A program made the position numbers and the translations under genes. 28,639 nucleotides of DNA, taken from Fidelibacterota bacterium. Its GTDB lineage: Bacteria; Fidelibacterota; Fidelibacteria; Fidelibacterales; Fidelibacteraceae. Below, piece by piece: positions 1 through 7,457 of the stretch. Below the pieces are notes generated by a model that had not been told where the DNA came from, did not search any database, and saw only the letters and a program-made list of their open reading frames with translations. Numbering within the stretch: the first letter of the stretch is position 1; every line of letters starts with the position of its first letter. Location of the stretch: positions 1 through 28,639 of the forward strand of contig JAOZRH010000008.1 in the NCBI GenBank assembly GCA_029931905.1. The letters are read 5' to 3'.

Positions 1-60
1 ATTCTAATTCCAATAAAATTGATACTACAAGCGATTTCCAAAAAAATATATTAAATATTA
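1..60. other. Short non-coding edge downstream of lipB
   Basis: AT-rich sequence following the lipB stop codon. I see no open frame, no G+C-rich hairpin and no terminator with a T-tract. The next gene lies outside the window. Confidence 0.5.
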
Positions 61-723
61 TCAAATAATTTCTACATTATCAAATTTAAAATGTTTTCTA
101 AACAATTTAATAATTTGTGTCTTAATTATTGCCATATTTTGTTTTTTTCTTAATATTTTTTGCATTGATGTTACACCCTTATTTTGAATGCCACATGGTA
201 TAATTCCATCAAACAAAGCTAAATCAGTATTTACATTTAATGCAAAACCATGCAATGCAACATGATCTATAATTCTCATTCCAATAGCAGCGATTTTTTC
301 ATTTTCCACCCAAACACCAGGAAATTTCTCAATAATTTTTGCCTCAATATTATAATCAAGCAACAACTCAATTATTATAGCTTCAATCTTTTCAACCAAT
401 TCTTTTGGCCTTATTCCCATCTCTTTAATATTGAAAATTGGATATCCCACCAATTGTCCAGGACCGTGGAATGTAACATCGCCACCTCTTTCAATATTAT
501 AAATTTCAATTTGATGTCTTTTTAAAAAATTTTCATCTCCAATAATATTAGAGTTATCACCATGCCTGCCCAATGTATAAACATTTGGATGTTCCAATAA
601 CATAAGTGTATCAAAAATTGTTTTTGCAACTCGTTGTGAATGAAAAAAAAGCTGTTTATTCCAAGCGAGTTTATACTCCATTAATCCAGGCGAAAATATT
701 TTTAATAATTTTTGTTTTTGCAT
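61..723 (-). CDS. lipB: Octanoyltransferase LipB
   Basis: Transfers octanoyl from acyl carrier protein to the lipoyl domains of 2-oxoacid dehydrogenases or glycine-cleavage H protein, the first step of endogenous lipoate synthesis in the cytoplasm. The 220-residue length is normal for LipB. Visible family motifs are RGGDVTFHGPGQLVGYP (residues 79-95), GVWVENEKIAAIG (136-148) with the catalytic Lys143, and HGFALNVNTDL (158-168) followed by PCGI with the acyl-accepting Cys177. Both catalytic residues are present, so the enzyme should be active. The ATG at 723 is the only Met before the conserved core; no strong Shine-Dalgarno is visible. It lies 45 bp downstream of dgt on the same strand and may share its transcript. 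The usual partner lipA is not in the window. Confidence 0.96.
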   Translation of the reverse strand: MQKQKLLKIFSPGLMEYKLAWNKQLFFHSQRVAKTIFDTLMLLEHPNVYTLGRHGDNSNIIGDENFLKRHQIEIYNIERGGDVTFHGPGQLVGYPIFNIKEMGIRPKELVEKIEAIIIELLLDYNIEAKIIEKFPGVWVENEKIAAIGMRIIDHVALHGFALNVNTDLALFDGIIPCGIQNKGVTSMQKILRKKQNMAIIKTQIIKLFRKHFKFDNVEII

Positions 724-768
724 TAAAATATGTTTTTTGTGATTTTTTGTAATTGAATTTTATTCTTT

Positions 769-2001
769 TTATTTCAAAATATCAGAAAATGAACCAAAAT
801 CAGGATCAAATAATCTTTTATACATTCTAATCAAAGATGGATCCGTCTGCTCTGAAAGATAATCGCAAATAATTCGTGCATTTCCTTCAAATTTATCTGA
901 ATTTAATTGTGTAATTTTTGCTCTTAATTTTTCTGGTAAAATATTTTTTTCTACTTTAAAAGTGTTTTCTTCTTGTGGAATAAAGACATTAAATAACCGT
1001 TTTAAAATATAATTTTCTTTAAATTCTAATTGTTCAAGTTGCGGTGAATTAAAAATAATCTCGGAAGAAATTCTTTTATATAAATTTACCTCTTTTTCTA
1101 TTTTTGAATCAATTTGTAAACCATATTTATAACGATTGCTTTTTTCTGCTAACGGATGATTGGTAATTTTTAAGTCAACATTTTCAATACAAAGTCCGGT
1201 TTTTTGAGCGACAAATCTTTCAAAGTCTGCTCGATAATCTAAATTAGCTATTATTATATCGATATATTTGGTTTCTTCTTCATCTAGAGATTTTGTTGAA
1301 GCCCATTTGTAAATATTTTTCTGATTTATGAATCCTGCAATATAACCATCAATCAAATCATGCAGACCATAAGCAACATCATCTGACCAATTCATTATTT
1401 GACATTCCAAACTTCGATCGGCATAAATATTTCCATTTGGAGAAATAAATTCCAAATATTTTTTCTGATAATCATATAGAAATTTTTTGGAATTTGGTGA
1501 ATCTTTTCTGAGTTTTTTATATTTTATAATTCCATCAAGAAATGCACGGCTCGGCTTCATTCCACTCATATCATCATGTGTATCTTGTATTTGTTCAGTA
1601 ATTATCTTAAGTGTTTGAGCATTTCCCTCGAATCCACCAGCTTCTTTCATAAGTTCATTTAACACCGCTTCACCAGAATGTCCAAATGGTGGATTTCCAA
1701 TATCATGTGCCAAACATATTCCCTCAACCAAATCGCTATCAATTGCTTTTTTTTTAAAATAATTTTGATTAAGATAATTTGTTATTGATTGTCCAATTTG
1801 AGCAACTTCAAGTGAATGTGTCAACCGTGTACGATAAAAGTCATATTCGCCACTTGAAAAAACTTGTGTCTTATTCTGCAATCTACGAAATGCTTCACTA
1901 TATAAAACCCTATCTCTATCTACTTGAAATACATTACGAAATTTTTCTTTATTCCTCTTCTCTAGTGTTTCTTTGTCAAAATCATTATAAAAACCATTCA
2001 T
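769..2001 (-). CDS. dgt: Deoxyguanosinetriphosphate triphosphohydrolase-like protein (HD domain)
   Basis: Predicted HD-domain dNTPase that removes triphosphate from deoxynucleoside triphosphates, affecting dNTP pools. The 410 residues begin with the typical Dgt region YSEAFRRLQNKTQVF (34-48). The metal-binding HD set is complete: His62 in RLTHSLEVAQIG, His99-Asp100 in LAHDIGNPPFGHSGE, and Asp207/Asp208 in NWSDDVAYGLHDLIDG. A good ribosome site, AAGGA, lies 11 nt before the ATG at 2001. The gene faces away from the small helical-protein gene at 2159, leaving a 157-bp divergent intergenic region, and lipB follows 45 bp downstream. Substrate preference (dGTP or general dNTP) cannot be read from sequence alone. 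Confidence 0.94.
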   Translation of the reverse strand: MNGFYNDFDKETLEKRNKEKFRNVFQVDRDRVLYSEAFRRLQNKTQVFSSGEYDFYRTRLTHSLEVAQIGQSITNYLNQNYFKKKAIDSDLVEGICLAHDIGNPPFGHSGEAVLNELMKEAGGFEGNAQTLKIITEQIQDTHDDMSGMKPSRAFLDGIIKYKKLRKDSPNSKKFLYDYQKKYLEFISPNGNIYADRSLECQIMNWSDDVAYGLHDLIDGYIAGFINQKNIYKWASTKSLDEEETKYIDIIIANLDYRADFERFVAQKTGLCIENVDLKITNHPLAEKSNRYKYGLQIDSKIEKEVNLYKRISSEIIFNSPQLEQLEFKENYILKRLFNVFIPQEENTFKVEKNILPEKLRAKITQLNSDKFEGNARIICDYLSEQTDPSLIRMYKRLFDPDFGSFSDILK

Positions 2002-2106
2002 GATTGTTTATTTCCTTATTATTTTAAATGTAATTTAATGATTAAATTTAACTATTCAAACTATTCACTATGTTTTTATTGTAAAATCTTTACTTTGTAT
2101 TATTAA

Positions 2107-2136
2107 TTACATATATTACAAATAGTGATTTATAAT
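2107..2136 (+). promoter_or_regulatory. Candidate sigma70-type promoter for the small helical protein
   Basis: A perfect TATAAT at 2131-2136 lies 22 bp before the start codon at 2159. The best -35 (TTACAT, 2107-2112, 18-bp spacer) is poor. A GGGGG ribosome site follows at 2147-2151. Since TATAAT occurs often by chance in AT-rich DNA, only the position makes this credible. Confidence 0.35.
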
Positions 2137-2158
2137 ATTAAATATAGGGGGAATTATA

Positions 2159-2524
2159 ATGACTGAAGGACAAAAAGAAACAAAAAATAATCTTTCTGAT
2201 AAGTTTGATAATGTTAAAAAGGGTGTAGAAAGTTGGTGGACAAAAAACAAACCAAAAATTCAAGATATGGCAAAAAATGCTGGCGAAAAAGCAACTGAAG
2301 TTAAAGAAAAAGGTCGTGTAAAATATAATCTTTTTCAAGAAAAACGAAATCTTGAAAAATTATTTTCAGAATTAGGTGAAAAAATATTTGATGAAATAAC
2401 AGATAACAACAACTATATTTTTGAGAAAAATGAAGATGTTATAGAATTAACCAAAAAAATTGTTATTGAAAAAGAAAAAATTGAAAAATTTAATGATGAT
2501 TATAATAATATTGGTAAAGAATAG
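2159..2524 (+). CDS. Small highly charged helical protein, function unknown
   Basis: I do not recognise a named family. The 121-residue protein has no signal peptide or membrane segment. The N-terminal half is Lys/Glu-rich with an aromatic patch (VESWWTKNKPK, 23-33) followed by AGEKATEVKEKGRVKYN, which resembles amphipathic helical proteins such as YtxH-like or LEA-like ones. The second half (about 50-115) is predicted coiled coil, with RNLEKLFSELGEKIFDEI reminiscent of small bacterial proteins that carry a conserved leucine-rich 'EKLFxELG' helix. A strong ribosome site (GGGGG, 7 nt before ATG) and a bidirectional terminator just downstream show that it is a real monocistronic gene. It is divergent from dgt. 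A cytosolic stress-related or envelope-associated role is possible, but that is a guess. Confidence 0.85.
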   Translation: MTEGQKETKNNLSDKFDNVKKGVESWWTKNKPKIQDMAKNAGEKATEVKEKGRVKYNLFQEKRNLEKLFSELGEKIFDEITDNNNYIFEKNEDVIELTKKIVIEKEKIEKFNDDYNNIGKE

Positions 2525-2557
2525 TTAACACCTTTTCTATAACACTTATTAAAAACA

Positions 2558-2586
2558 AAAACCCCTAAAGAATATTTAGGGGTTTT
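2558..2586. terminator. Bidirectional intrinsic terminator
   Basis: A perfect 12-bp stem, AAAACCCCTAAA (2558-2569) and TTTAGGGGTTTT (2575-2586), encloses a 5-nt loop. A T-run follows on the plus strand and the A-run on the left gives a T-run on the minus strand. It sits between the convergent genes ending at 2524 (plus) and 2603 (minus), so it can end both transcripts. Confidence 0.92.
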
Positions 2587-2602
2587 TTGTTTCCATTTAT
2601 TA

Positions 2603-3973
2603 TTATAAAAATTTTTGCGGAGTCGGATATTTTTTTAATATCTCTTCAGATTTTTGGATCTCATCATCGGACAATTCATAAACCTTCAAATTACCACTTT
2701 GATAGTTTTCATAAGCAGCAAGATCTAATAATCCATGTCCACTAAAATTAAATAAAATAGTTTTTTCTTTACCTTCTTCTGTTGCCTTGTTGGCTTCTCT
2801 AATTACCTTTGCAATAGCATGATTTGTTTCGGGTGCTGGAATTACACCTTCTGTACGAGCAAACAAAACACCTGCTTTAAATGTTTCTAATTGATCAATT
2901 GAATCTGCTTTTGCAAGTCCATTTATAACCAACTGACTGACCGTTGGAGCCATTCCATGATATCTTAACCCACCAGCATGAACTGGTGCCGGAATAAAAT
3001 TATGTCCCAAACTGTGCATGGCGAGAAGTGGTGTTAATCCTTTGACATCACCAAAATCATAAGCAAATGGTGCTTTTGTAAGTGTTGGGCAAGCCGTTGG
3101 CTCTACAGCATAAATTTCAACATTTTTTCCATGCATTTTATCAATTGCAAAAGGAAACGACAGTCCTGCAAAATTACTACCACCACCAGCACAACCAATA
3201 ACAACATCTGGATATTCATTTATTTTTGCTAACTGTTTTTTGGCTTCTAATCCAATTATTGTTTGATGTAACATCACATGATTTAAAACACTTCCAAGTG
3301 CATAACGAGTTTCTCCTTTTGGATCTTTAAGCGCCTGTTCTATCGCCTCGCTAATTGCAATCCCCAAACTTCCAGGTGTATCTGGCATCTCTTTGAGAAC
3401 CTTTCTTCCAAATTCTGTTTTATTACTTGGGCTTGGAATACATTCTGCACCCCATACATTCATCATTGCTTTTCGATATGGTTTTTGATCAAAACTTACT
3501 CTAACCATATACACTTCCAAATCAAGACCAAATTGTTGTGTGGCAAATGCTAAAGCACTTCCCCATTGTCCAGCCCCAGTTTCTGTTGTTATTTTTTTTA
3601 CACCAGCTATTTTATTGTAATATGCTTGTGCCACTGCTGTATTTGGTTTATGACTTCCGGCAGGACTAACATTTTCATTTTTAATATATATTTTTGCTGG
3701 TGTTCCCAAGGCCTTTTCTAAATTATATGCACGAGTAATTGGTGATGGTCTCCAAATTGATAACACTCTAAGCACTTCTTCCGGAATATCTATCCATCTT
3801 TGCGAACTTACTTCTTGTTCGATTAAATTCATTGGAAATATTTTTGCTAATTTTTCTGGCCCAATAGGATTTCCATCAATACCTAACGGCGGATTTACCT
3901 TCATATCGGCTAAAATATTATACCATTGTCTTGGCATCTCATCTTGTGATAATGTAATCATTCTTTGTTTCAT
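2603..3973 (-). CDS. trpB: Tryptophan synthase beta chain, TrpB2 type
   Basis: PLP enzyme of the TrpB2 subfamily (TrpB-like), which condenses indole with serine (or O-phosphoserine in some members) to tryptophan. At 456 residues it is longer than ordinary TrpB1 (about 400) and carries the TrpB2 N-terminal extension with MPRQWYNI. The PLP lysine is Lys109 in NVSPAGSHKPNTA. TTETGAGQWGSALA supplies the substrate loop and CAGGGSNFAG binds the cofactor phosphate; SGHG near the C terminus is also typical. All catalytic elements are intact. It follows the TrpR-family gene by 17 bp, a two-gene unit. No trpA or other trp gene is in the window, so indole may come from elsewhere (salvage, or trp genes at another locus). 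Confidence 0.95.
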   Translation of the reverse strand: MKQRMITLSQDEMPRQWYNILADMKVNPPLGIDGNPIGPEKLAKIFPMNLIEQEVSSQRWIDIPEEVLRVLSIWRPSPITRAYNLEKALGTPAKIYIKNENVSPAGSHKPNTAVAQAYYNKIAGVKKITTETGAGQWGSALAFATQQFGLDLEVYMVRVSFDQKPYRKAMMNVWGAECIPSPSNKTEFGRKVLKEMPDTPGSLGIAISEAIEQALKDPKGETRYALGSVLNHVMLHQTIIGLEAKKQLAKINEYPDVVIGCAGGGSNFAGLSFPFAIDKMHGKNVEIYAVEPTACPTLTKAPFAYDFGDVKGLTPLLAMHSLGHNFIPAPVHAGGLRYHGMAPTVSQLVINGLAKADSIDQLETFKAGVLFARTEGVIPAPETNHAIAKVIREANKATEEGKEKTILFNFSGHGLLDLAAYENYQSGNLKVYELSDDEIQKSEEILKKYPTPQKFL

Positions 3974-3990
3974 TTTTCGTTCCTTTAATG

Positions 3991-4251
3991 TTAATTGTTA
4001 TCTAATATTTTTTTTGTTATTGAGTTTTTCTTTTTCAGTATCTTTGAACCGCGAGTTATTTTACATAAACTAATATGATATTTTTTCGCAATATATCTTT
4101 GTGTTTTATTATTGTTCAGTTCAGATAGGAGTTGCCATCGCAAAACCAAATCATTTAATTCTCTTTCTGTAAATATTTCATCAAAAAAATTATTCATTGT
4201 CGTTTCGTCATCAATTTTTGTAAATATTTTCACCAATTGTTTCTTTTCCAT
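3991..4251 (-). CDS. Trp repressor family transcriptional regulator (TrpR-like)
   Basis: An 86-residue helix-turn-helix protein. The region FFDEIFTERELNDLVLRWQLL matches the helical N-terminal part of the TrpR/YerC superfamily. The HTH at about 49-72 ends in KITRGSKILKK, very close to the ITRGSNSLK recognition segment of E. coli and Chlamydia TrpR. By eye, Arg38 and Arg67 align with E. coli Arg54 and Arg84, which contact the tryptophan corepressor. Position 64 is Lys where E. coli has Thr81. I prefer the ATG at 4251 because AGAGG precedes it by 4-5 nt; the frame extends up to a GTG at 4344 but that extra stretch is AT-rich and unlike the family. It lies directly upstream of trpB2 and is likely its regulator; a tryptophan-responsive role is inferred from family and context. 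Confidence 0.86.
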   Translation of the reverse strand: MEKKQLVKIFTKIDDETTMNNFFDEIFTERELNDLVLRWQLLSELNNNKTQRYIAKKYHISLCKITRGSKILKKKNSITKKILDNN

Positions 4252-4276
4252 ATATCCTCTTGTTTCTACACATAGT

Positions 4277-4305
4277 AACATAATACATTTTTTTATGGTT
4301 GGCAA
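4277..4305 (-). promoter_or_regulatory. Candidate promoter for trpR-trpB2
   Basis: Reading the minus strand, TTGCCA (4305-4300, one mismatch to TTGACA) and TATGTT (4282-4277, four of six matches) are separated by 17 bp. Transcription would start near 4270, giving a leader of about 20 nt with the AGAGG ribosome site before the ATG at 4251. No Trp-rich leader peptide or attenuator hairpin is visible. Confidence 0.4.
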
Positions 4306-4356
4306 CTGTTTTTTTATATTTTTGTAATTTTTTTTATAATGCACAATAAAAAATTC

Positions 4357-4380
4357 TACACGAAATGATTATTTTGTGTA
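4357..4380. promoter_or_regulatory. Inverted repeat, candidate operator upstream of trpR
   Basis: TACACGAAAT (4357-4366), a 4-bp spacer GATT, then ATTTTGTGTA (4371-4380): nine of ten positions pair. A 24-bp dyad fits a dimeric HTH repressor. It lies about 105 bp upstream of the TrpR-family start codon in the only gene-free stretch of the unit (4252-4485). It does not match the E. coli trp operator sequence, so the assignment to this regulator rests on position only. Confidence 0.45.
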
Positions 4381-4485
4381 TTCTTGTGATTTCCTAATTA
4401 GTAATTTATAACAATGAATTATAATTGATTGCTTGTTGTTGATAATTAATTTATTTTCTTACATCTTTTTATTCGAAATACAATA

Positions 4486-6291
4486 TCATTCGTCAACGAA
4501 ATATATAACCCCAATCAATCCAGGACCACCATGAGCACTAATACCAGGACCTGTTTTTTCTAAATAATATCTTGCATCGCCCCATATACTTTCTAATGCT
4601 TTTTTAAATTCTGTTGCTTTTTTCTTTGCTTTAAAATGCACTATTCCAATATCTGTTGGTTGTTTTCCATTTAATTCTTTTTTCATATTTTTAATGACTT
4701 TTTTCCAATTATCATTTTTTCTACGAATTAATCCTTTTCTTTCAAGCTTTCCTTCTTTAGAAAAACCAATTAACGGTACAAATTTTAAAAATTGTAATAC
4801 TCTCCCAACATTTTTGTTTAATCTTCCGCCTCTTATAATGTATTCCAAAGTTTCAAAAATAATATATGTTCTGTGTTGATTGGCCAACATCTTTGCATTT
4901 TTTATTATTTGTTCGATTGGCATTTTATTTTTTACCATCTCAGCAACTTTAATCGCCATTATTCCAGATACAATACTTGCACCTTTACTATCAATTATAT
5001 GTATTTTATCTTTTCCGATTTGTTTACTGGCGTTTAATGCATTTTGATAGGTTCCACTGGCTGCACTTGAAATATGAATAGAAATAATATGCTCATAATG
5101 ACTAACTAAATAGCGATACATATTAAGAAAATCGCCTGGTGGTGGTTGTGAGGTTGTTGGATGATGCGGAGAAGTTTTTAATTTATTTTCAAATTCTTTT
5201 AAATCTAATGTAACTCTATCTATATATTGCTCATTTCCAAAAATAATTCTCATTGGAACAACATTAAGGTTGTATAAATCCAACATTTCATCTGACAAAT
5301 CACAAGCACTATCAACAACAATTCCTATTTTTTCCTTACTGTGCGCCTGATGTACCTGTTTTTTCATATCATCTGCTTTCTTGTTTTTCACCTTACCATA
5401 AGTTGAAAGCAATTCAAAAACATCATTTGGTGTATTTGTGTGAATGTGAATTTTTATTTTTTTTGGGGAACCAGCAACGATTAAAGAATCTCCATATGAT
5501 TTTAATCGCTCTTTTATCTGTTCGCTTTTAACATTACAATCAACAATAACACATTCAGTACAATATCTATATTTAATATTTGGGTCAAAGACGGTCTCGT
5601 TTTCCCTTATAAAAGGATGTGCCAACTCTTTTATTTCTTCCCAAATTTCTCTTATTTTTCCACCCTTAATAAATTCATTAATGCCTTCTAACATATTCAC
5701 AAAGCCCTGAGCTCCAGCATCAACAACTTGCGAATCTCTGAGAAGTTTTAATTTGTTTGGAGAGTTTTCTAACTCTGTTTGGCAGTTTTCTAATGCTATT
5801 TTAAGTATATCAACAAAATCTTCGTTTGTTTTTGAAAGTTTTTCCCAAGATGATGCCCACTCTTTAATTACAGATAAAATTGTACCTTCTTTTGGATCAA
5901 GCAAGGAATCGTATGCACACTCAAATGATCTTGTTACCGCTTTTGAAAATTCTTTTGTTGTAACGCTTTTTTTATTTTGTAGAGCATCGGCTATTCCATA
6001 AAAAAATTGAGCTAAAATTGTACCAGAATTCCCTTTTGCACCACTCAAGGCGGTCTCTGAAATATCGCGAGTTATTGAATTAATTGCCTCGTTTGAATTA
6101 TATCTCAAAGATTCAATAATTGTGTGTAATGTAGAAGCCATATTTGTACCAGTATCTCCATCTGGTACCGGAAAAACATTAATCATGTTTAGATATTCTG
6201 TGTTTTGAATTAATTTTTGCGCGGCCGCAATTGTTGCCAAACGAAATCTTTTTCCATTTACATATTTAATTTTTAAGTAATTAATATTCAT
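4486..6291 (-). CDS. DhaL-DegV fusion: one-chain fatty-acid kinase (FakA-FakB type)
   Basis: FakA phosphorylates the carboxyl of a fatty acid carried by the DegV-fold protein FakB, making acyl-phosphate for phospholipid synthesis. Here both parts are in one 601-residue chain. The N-terminal DhaL kinase domain (about 10-212) has NVFPVPDGDTGTNM with Mg/ATP-binding aspartates 44 and 46, SGAKGNSG (83-90) and DAGAQGF (191-197). A middle domain (about 238-315) has YCTEC and IKIHIHTNTP; Cys244, His282 and His284 resemble the zinc-site residues of S. aureus FakA. The DegV domain (about 320-601) has VDSACDLS (326-333), TSQPPPGDF (380-388), ISSAASGTYQNA, RGGRLNK (487-493) and GPGISAHGGPG. The C-terminal domain of FakA appears replaced by FakB. 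AAAGG lies 7-8 nt before the ATG; recF is 17 bp upstream. Confidence 0.88.
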   Translation of the reverse strand: MNINYLKIKYVNGKRFRLATIAAAQKLIQNTEYLNMINVFPVPDGDTGTNMASTLHTIIESLRYNSNEAINSITRDISETALSGAKGNSGTILAQFFYGIADALQNKKSVTTKEFSKAVTRSFECAYDSLLDPKEGTILSVIKEWASSWEKLSKTNEDFVDILKIALENCQTELENSPNKLKLLRDSQVVDAGAQGFVNMLEGINEFIKGGKIREIWEEIKELAHPFIRENETVFDPNIKYRYCTECVIVDCNVKSEQIKERLKSYGDSLIVAGSPKKIKIHIHTNTPNDVFELLSTYGKVKNKKADDMKKQVHQAHSKEKIGIVVDSACDLSDEMLDLYNLNVVPMRIIFGNEQYIDRVTLDLKEFENKLKTSPHHPTTSQPPPGDFLNMYRYLVSHYEHIISIHISSAASGTYQNALNASKQIGKDKIHIIDSKGASIVSGIMAIKVAEMVKNKMPIEQIIKNAKMLANQHRTYIIFETLEYIIRGGRLNKNVGRVLQFLKFVPLIGFSKEGKLERKGLIRRKNDNWKKVIKNMKKELNGKQPTDIGIVHFKAKKKATEFKKALESIWGDARYYLEKTGPGISAHGGPGLIGVIYFVDE

Positions 6292-6308
6292 TTTACTTAC
6301 CTTTAGGT

Positions 6309-7442
6309 TTAATCCTTTTTTCCTTTTTTCAAATCATTATTTAGATAAATAATGTTTACATTATCTGCATCAATATCAACACCAAGAGCATTCAAATCAT
6401 TTAAATCAGTTGCCGTAACAATTGATTGTTTTTTATTTCTAATTTTTTTTATTATTTTTTTACTATTAACGATATCTAATTCAGCAAAAACATCATCAAA
6501 AAGGAAAATTGGTTCTTTTCCATTTTTCTCTTCAATTATTTTTCCTTCTGTAAGTTTCATAATACTCATCCACAACTTATGTTCGCCCTGAGAGGCGTAT
6601 GTTTCTAAAGGCTTACCATCCCTGTAAAAATTGATTCTATCGTAATTTATACCATATAATGAGCGATGTAGAGCTATTTCTTTACCAACATGGCTTTCTG
6701 TTTTGGTTTTATAGTTTTCAGAAAACTGTTCAAAATTTTCCCCAGTTACCGATGGATTATAAATTATTTCTACTTTCATATCATTAATAGATATCTCATT
6801 AAACAATATTTGAAATTTTTCGTTAAACTCTGCAATAATTGATTTTCTTTTTGAATATATTCTCCACATATATGGTAAAATTTGTTCATTGTAAACATTA
6901 AACTGATAATCTGGAAAAAAGAAGTTTTTCTCTGCTAAACTTTTTAAATACGCATTTTTTTGTTTTGAAATTTTTCCATAATCTAAAAGATCTTTTAAAT
7001 ATGCATTAGATGTTTGTGATAGAAGTTTGTCAAAATACATTCTTTTGTGTTTTGATCCACCACTTGTTATTATGTGATTTTCTGGTGATTGAAAAACTAA
7101 TGGTGTTTTTCCGATCATTTCACTATTTTTTTTTAATTCAATTTCATCATAAAAGAATTTTTTACCACTACCTTTTAATACATTCCCCTTAATCAACAGT
7201 TTTTTTCCTGAATCGTTTTTCCATTCTGAAACTAGTTGAAAAAATTGCTTTCCCTTTTGTATTAAATCGTTATCGTTTTTACTTTTAAAAGACTTTGTGA
7301 ATGATAAAAAATAAATTGCTTCCAAAACACTTGTTTTTCCTACACCATTTTTTCCAAAAATTATATTTAATCCTTCAGAAAAAGTAAACTTCGTTTCTTC
7401 TAAATTGCGAAACTGTTTTAAAAGTATCTCTTTTATATACAT
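6309..7442 (-). CDS. recF: DNA replication and repair protein RecF
   Basis: SMC-like ATPase that helps load RecA at single-strand gaps together with RecO and RecR. The 377-residue protein has Walker A GKNGVGKT (30-37) followed by the RecF-typical YFLSFTKSFK, the ABC signature SQGEHK (284-289), Walker B IFLFDD (312-317) and the D-loop AELD (320-323). Length is normal (about 360-380). The N-terminal MYIKEILLKQFRN is the standard RecF start, fixing the ATG at 7442. It follows dnaN by 15 bp, the conserved dnaN-recF order of replication-origin regions; the usual dnaA upstream and gyrB downstream are not present. Confidence 0.97.
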   Translation of the reverse strand: MYIKEILLKQFRNLEETKFTFSEGLNIIFGKNGVGKTSVLEAIYFLSFTKSFKSKNDNDLIQKGKQFFQLVSEWKNDSGKKLLIKGNVLKGSGKKFFYDEIELKKNSEMIGKTPLVFQSPENHIITSGGSKHKRMYFDKLLSQTSNAYLKDLLDYGKISKQKNAYLKSLAEKNFFFPDYQFNVYNEQILPYMWRIYSKRKSIIAEFNEKFQILFNEISINDMKVEIIYNPSVTGENFEQFSENYKTKTESHVGKEIALHRSLYGINYDRINFYRDGKPLETYASQGEHKLWMSIMKLTEGKIIEEKNGKEPIFLFDDVFAELDIVNSKKIIKKIRNKKQSIVTATDLNDLNALGVDIDADNVNIIYLNNDLKKGKKD

Positions 7443-7457
7443 TATGTTTTGTTTTTT

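Larger units (their letters stand above)
4252..4485. other. Intergenic region between the fatty-acid kinase fusion and trpR
   Basis: This 234-bp AT-rich region holds the candidate promoter and the dyad listed separately. A short palindrome CTAATTAG occurs at 4394-4401. I see no terminator hairpin for the upstream dnaN-recF-kinase transcript, so read-through into trpR-trpB2 is not excluded. Confidence 0.5.

Noticed and set aside
2050..2068. Direct repeat of ACTATTCA in the dgt upstream region
   Set aside because: Two 8-bp copies in AT-rich DNA; too short to separate from chance.
4252..4344. N-terminal extension of the TrpR-family frame to a GTG start
   Set aside because: Lys/Asn/Tyr-rich, unlike the family; the ATG at 4251 has a proper AGAGG ribosome site and family-like length.
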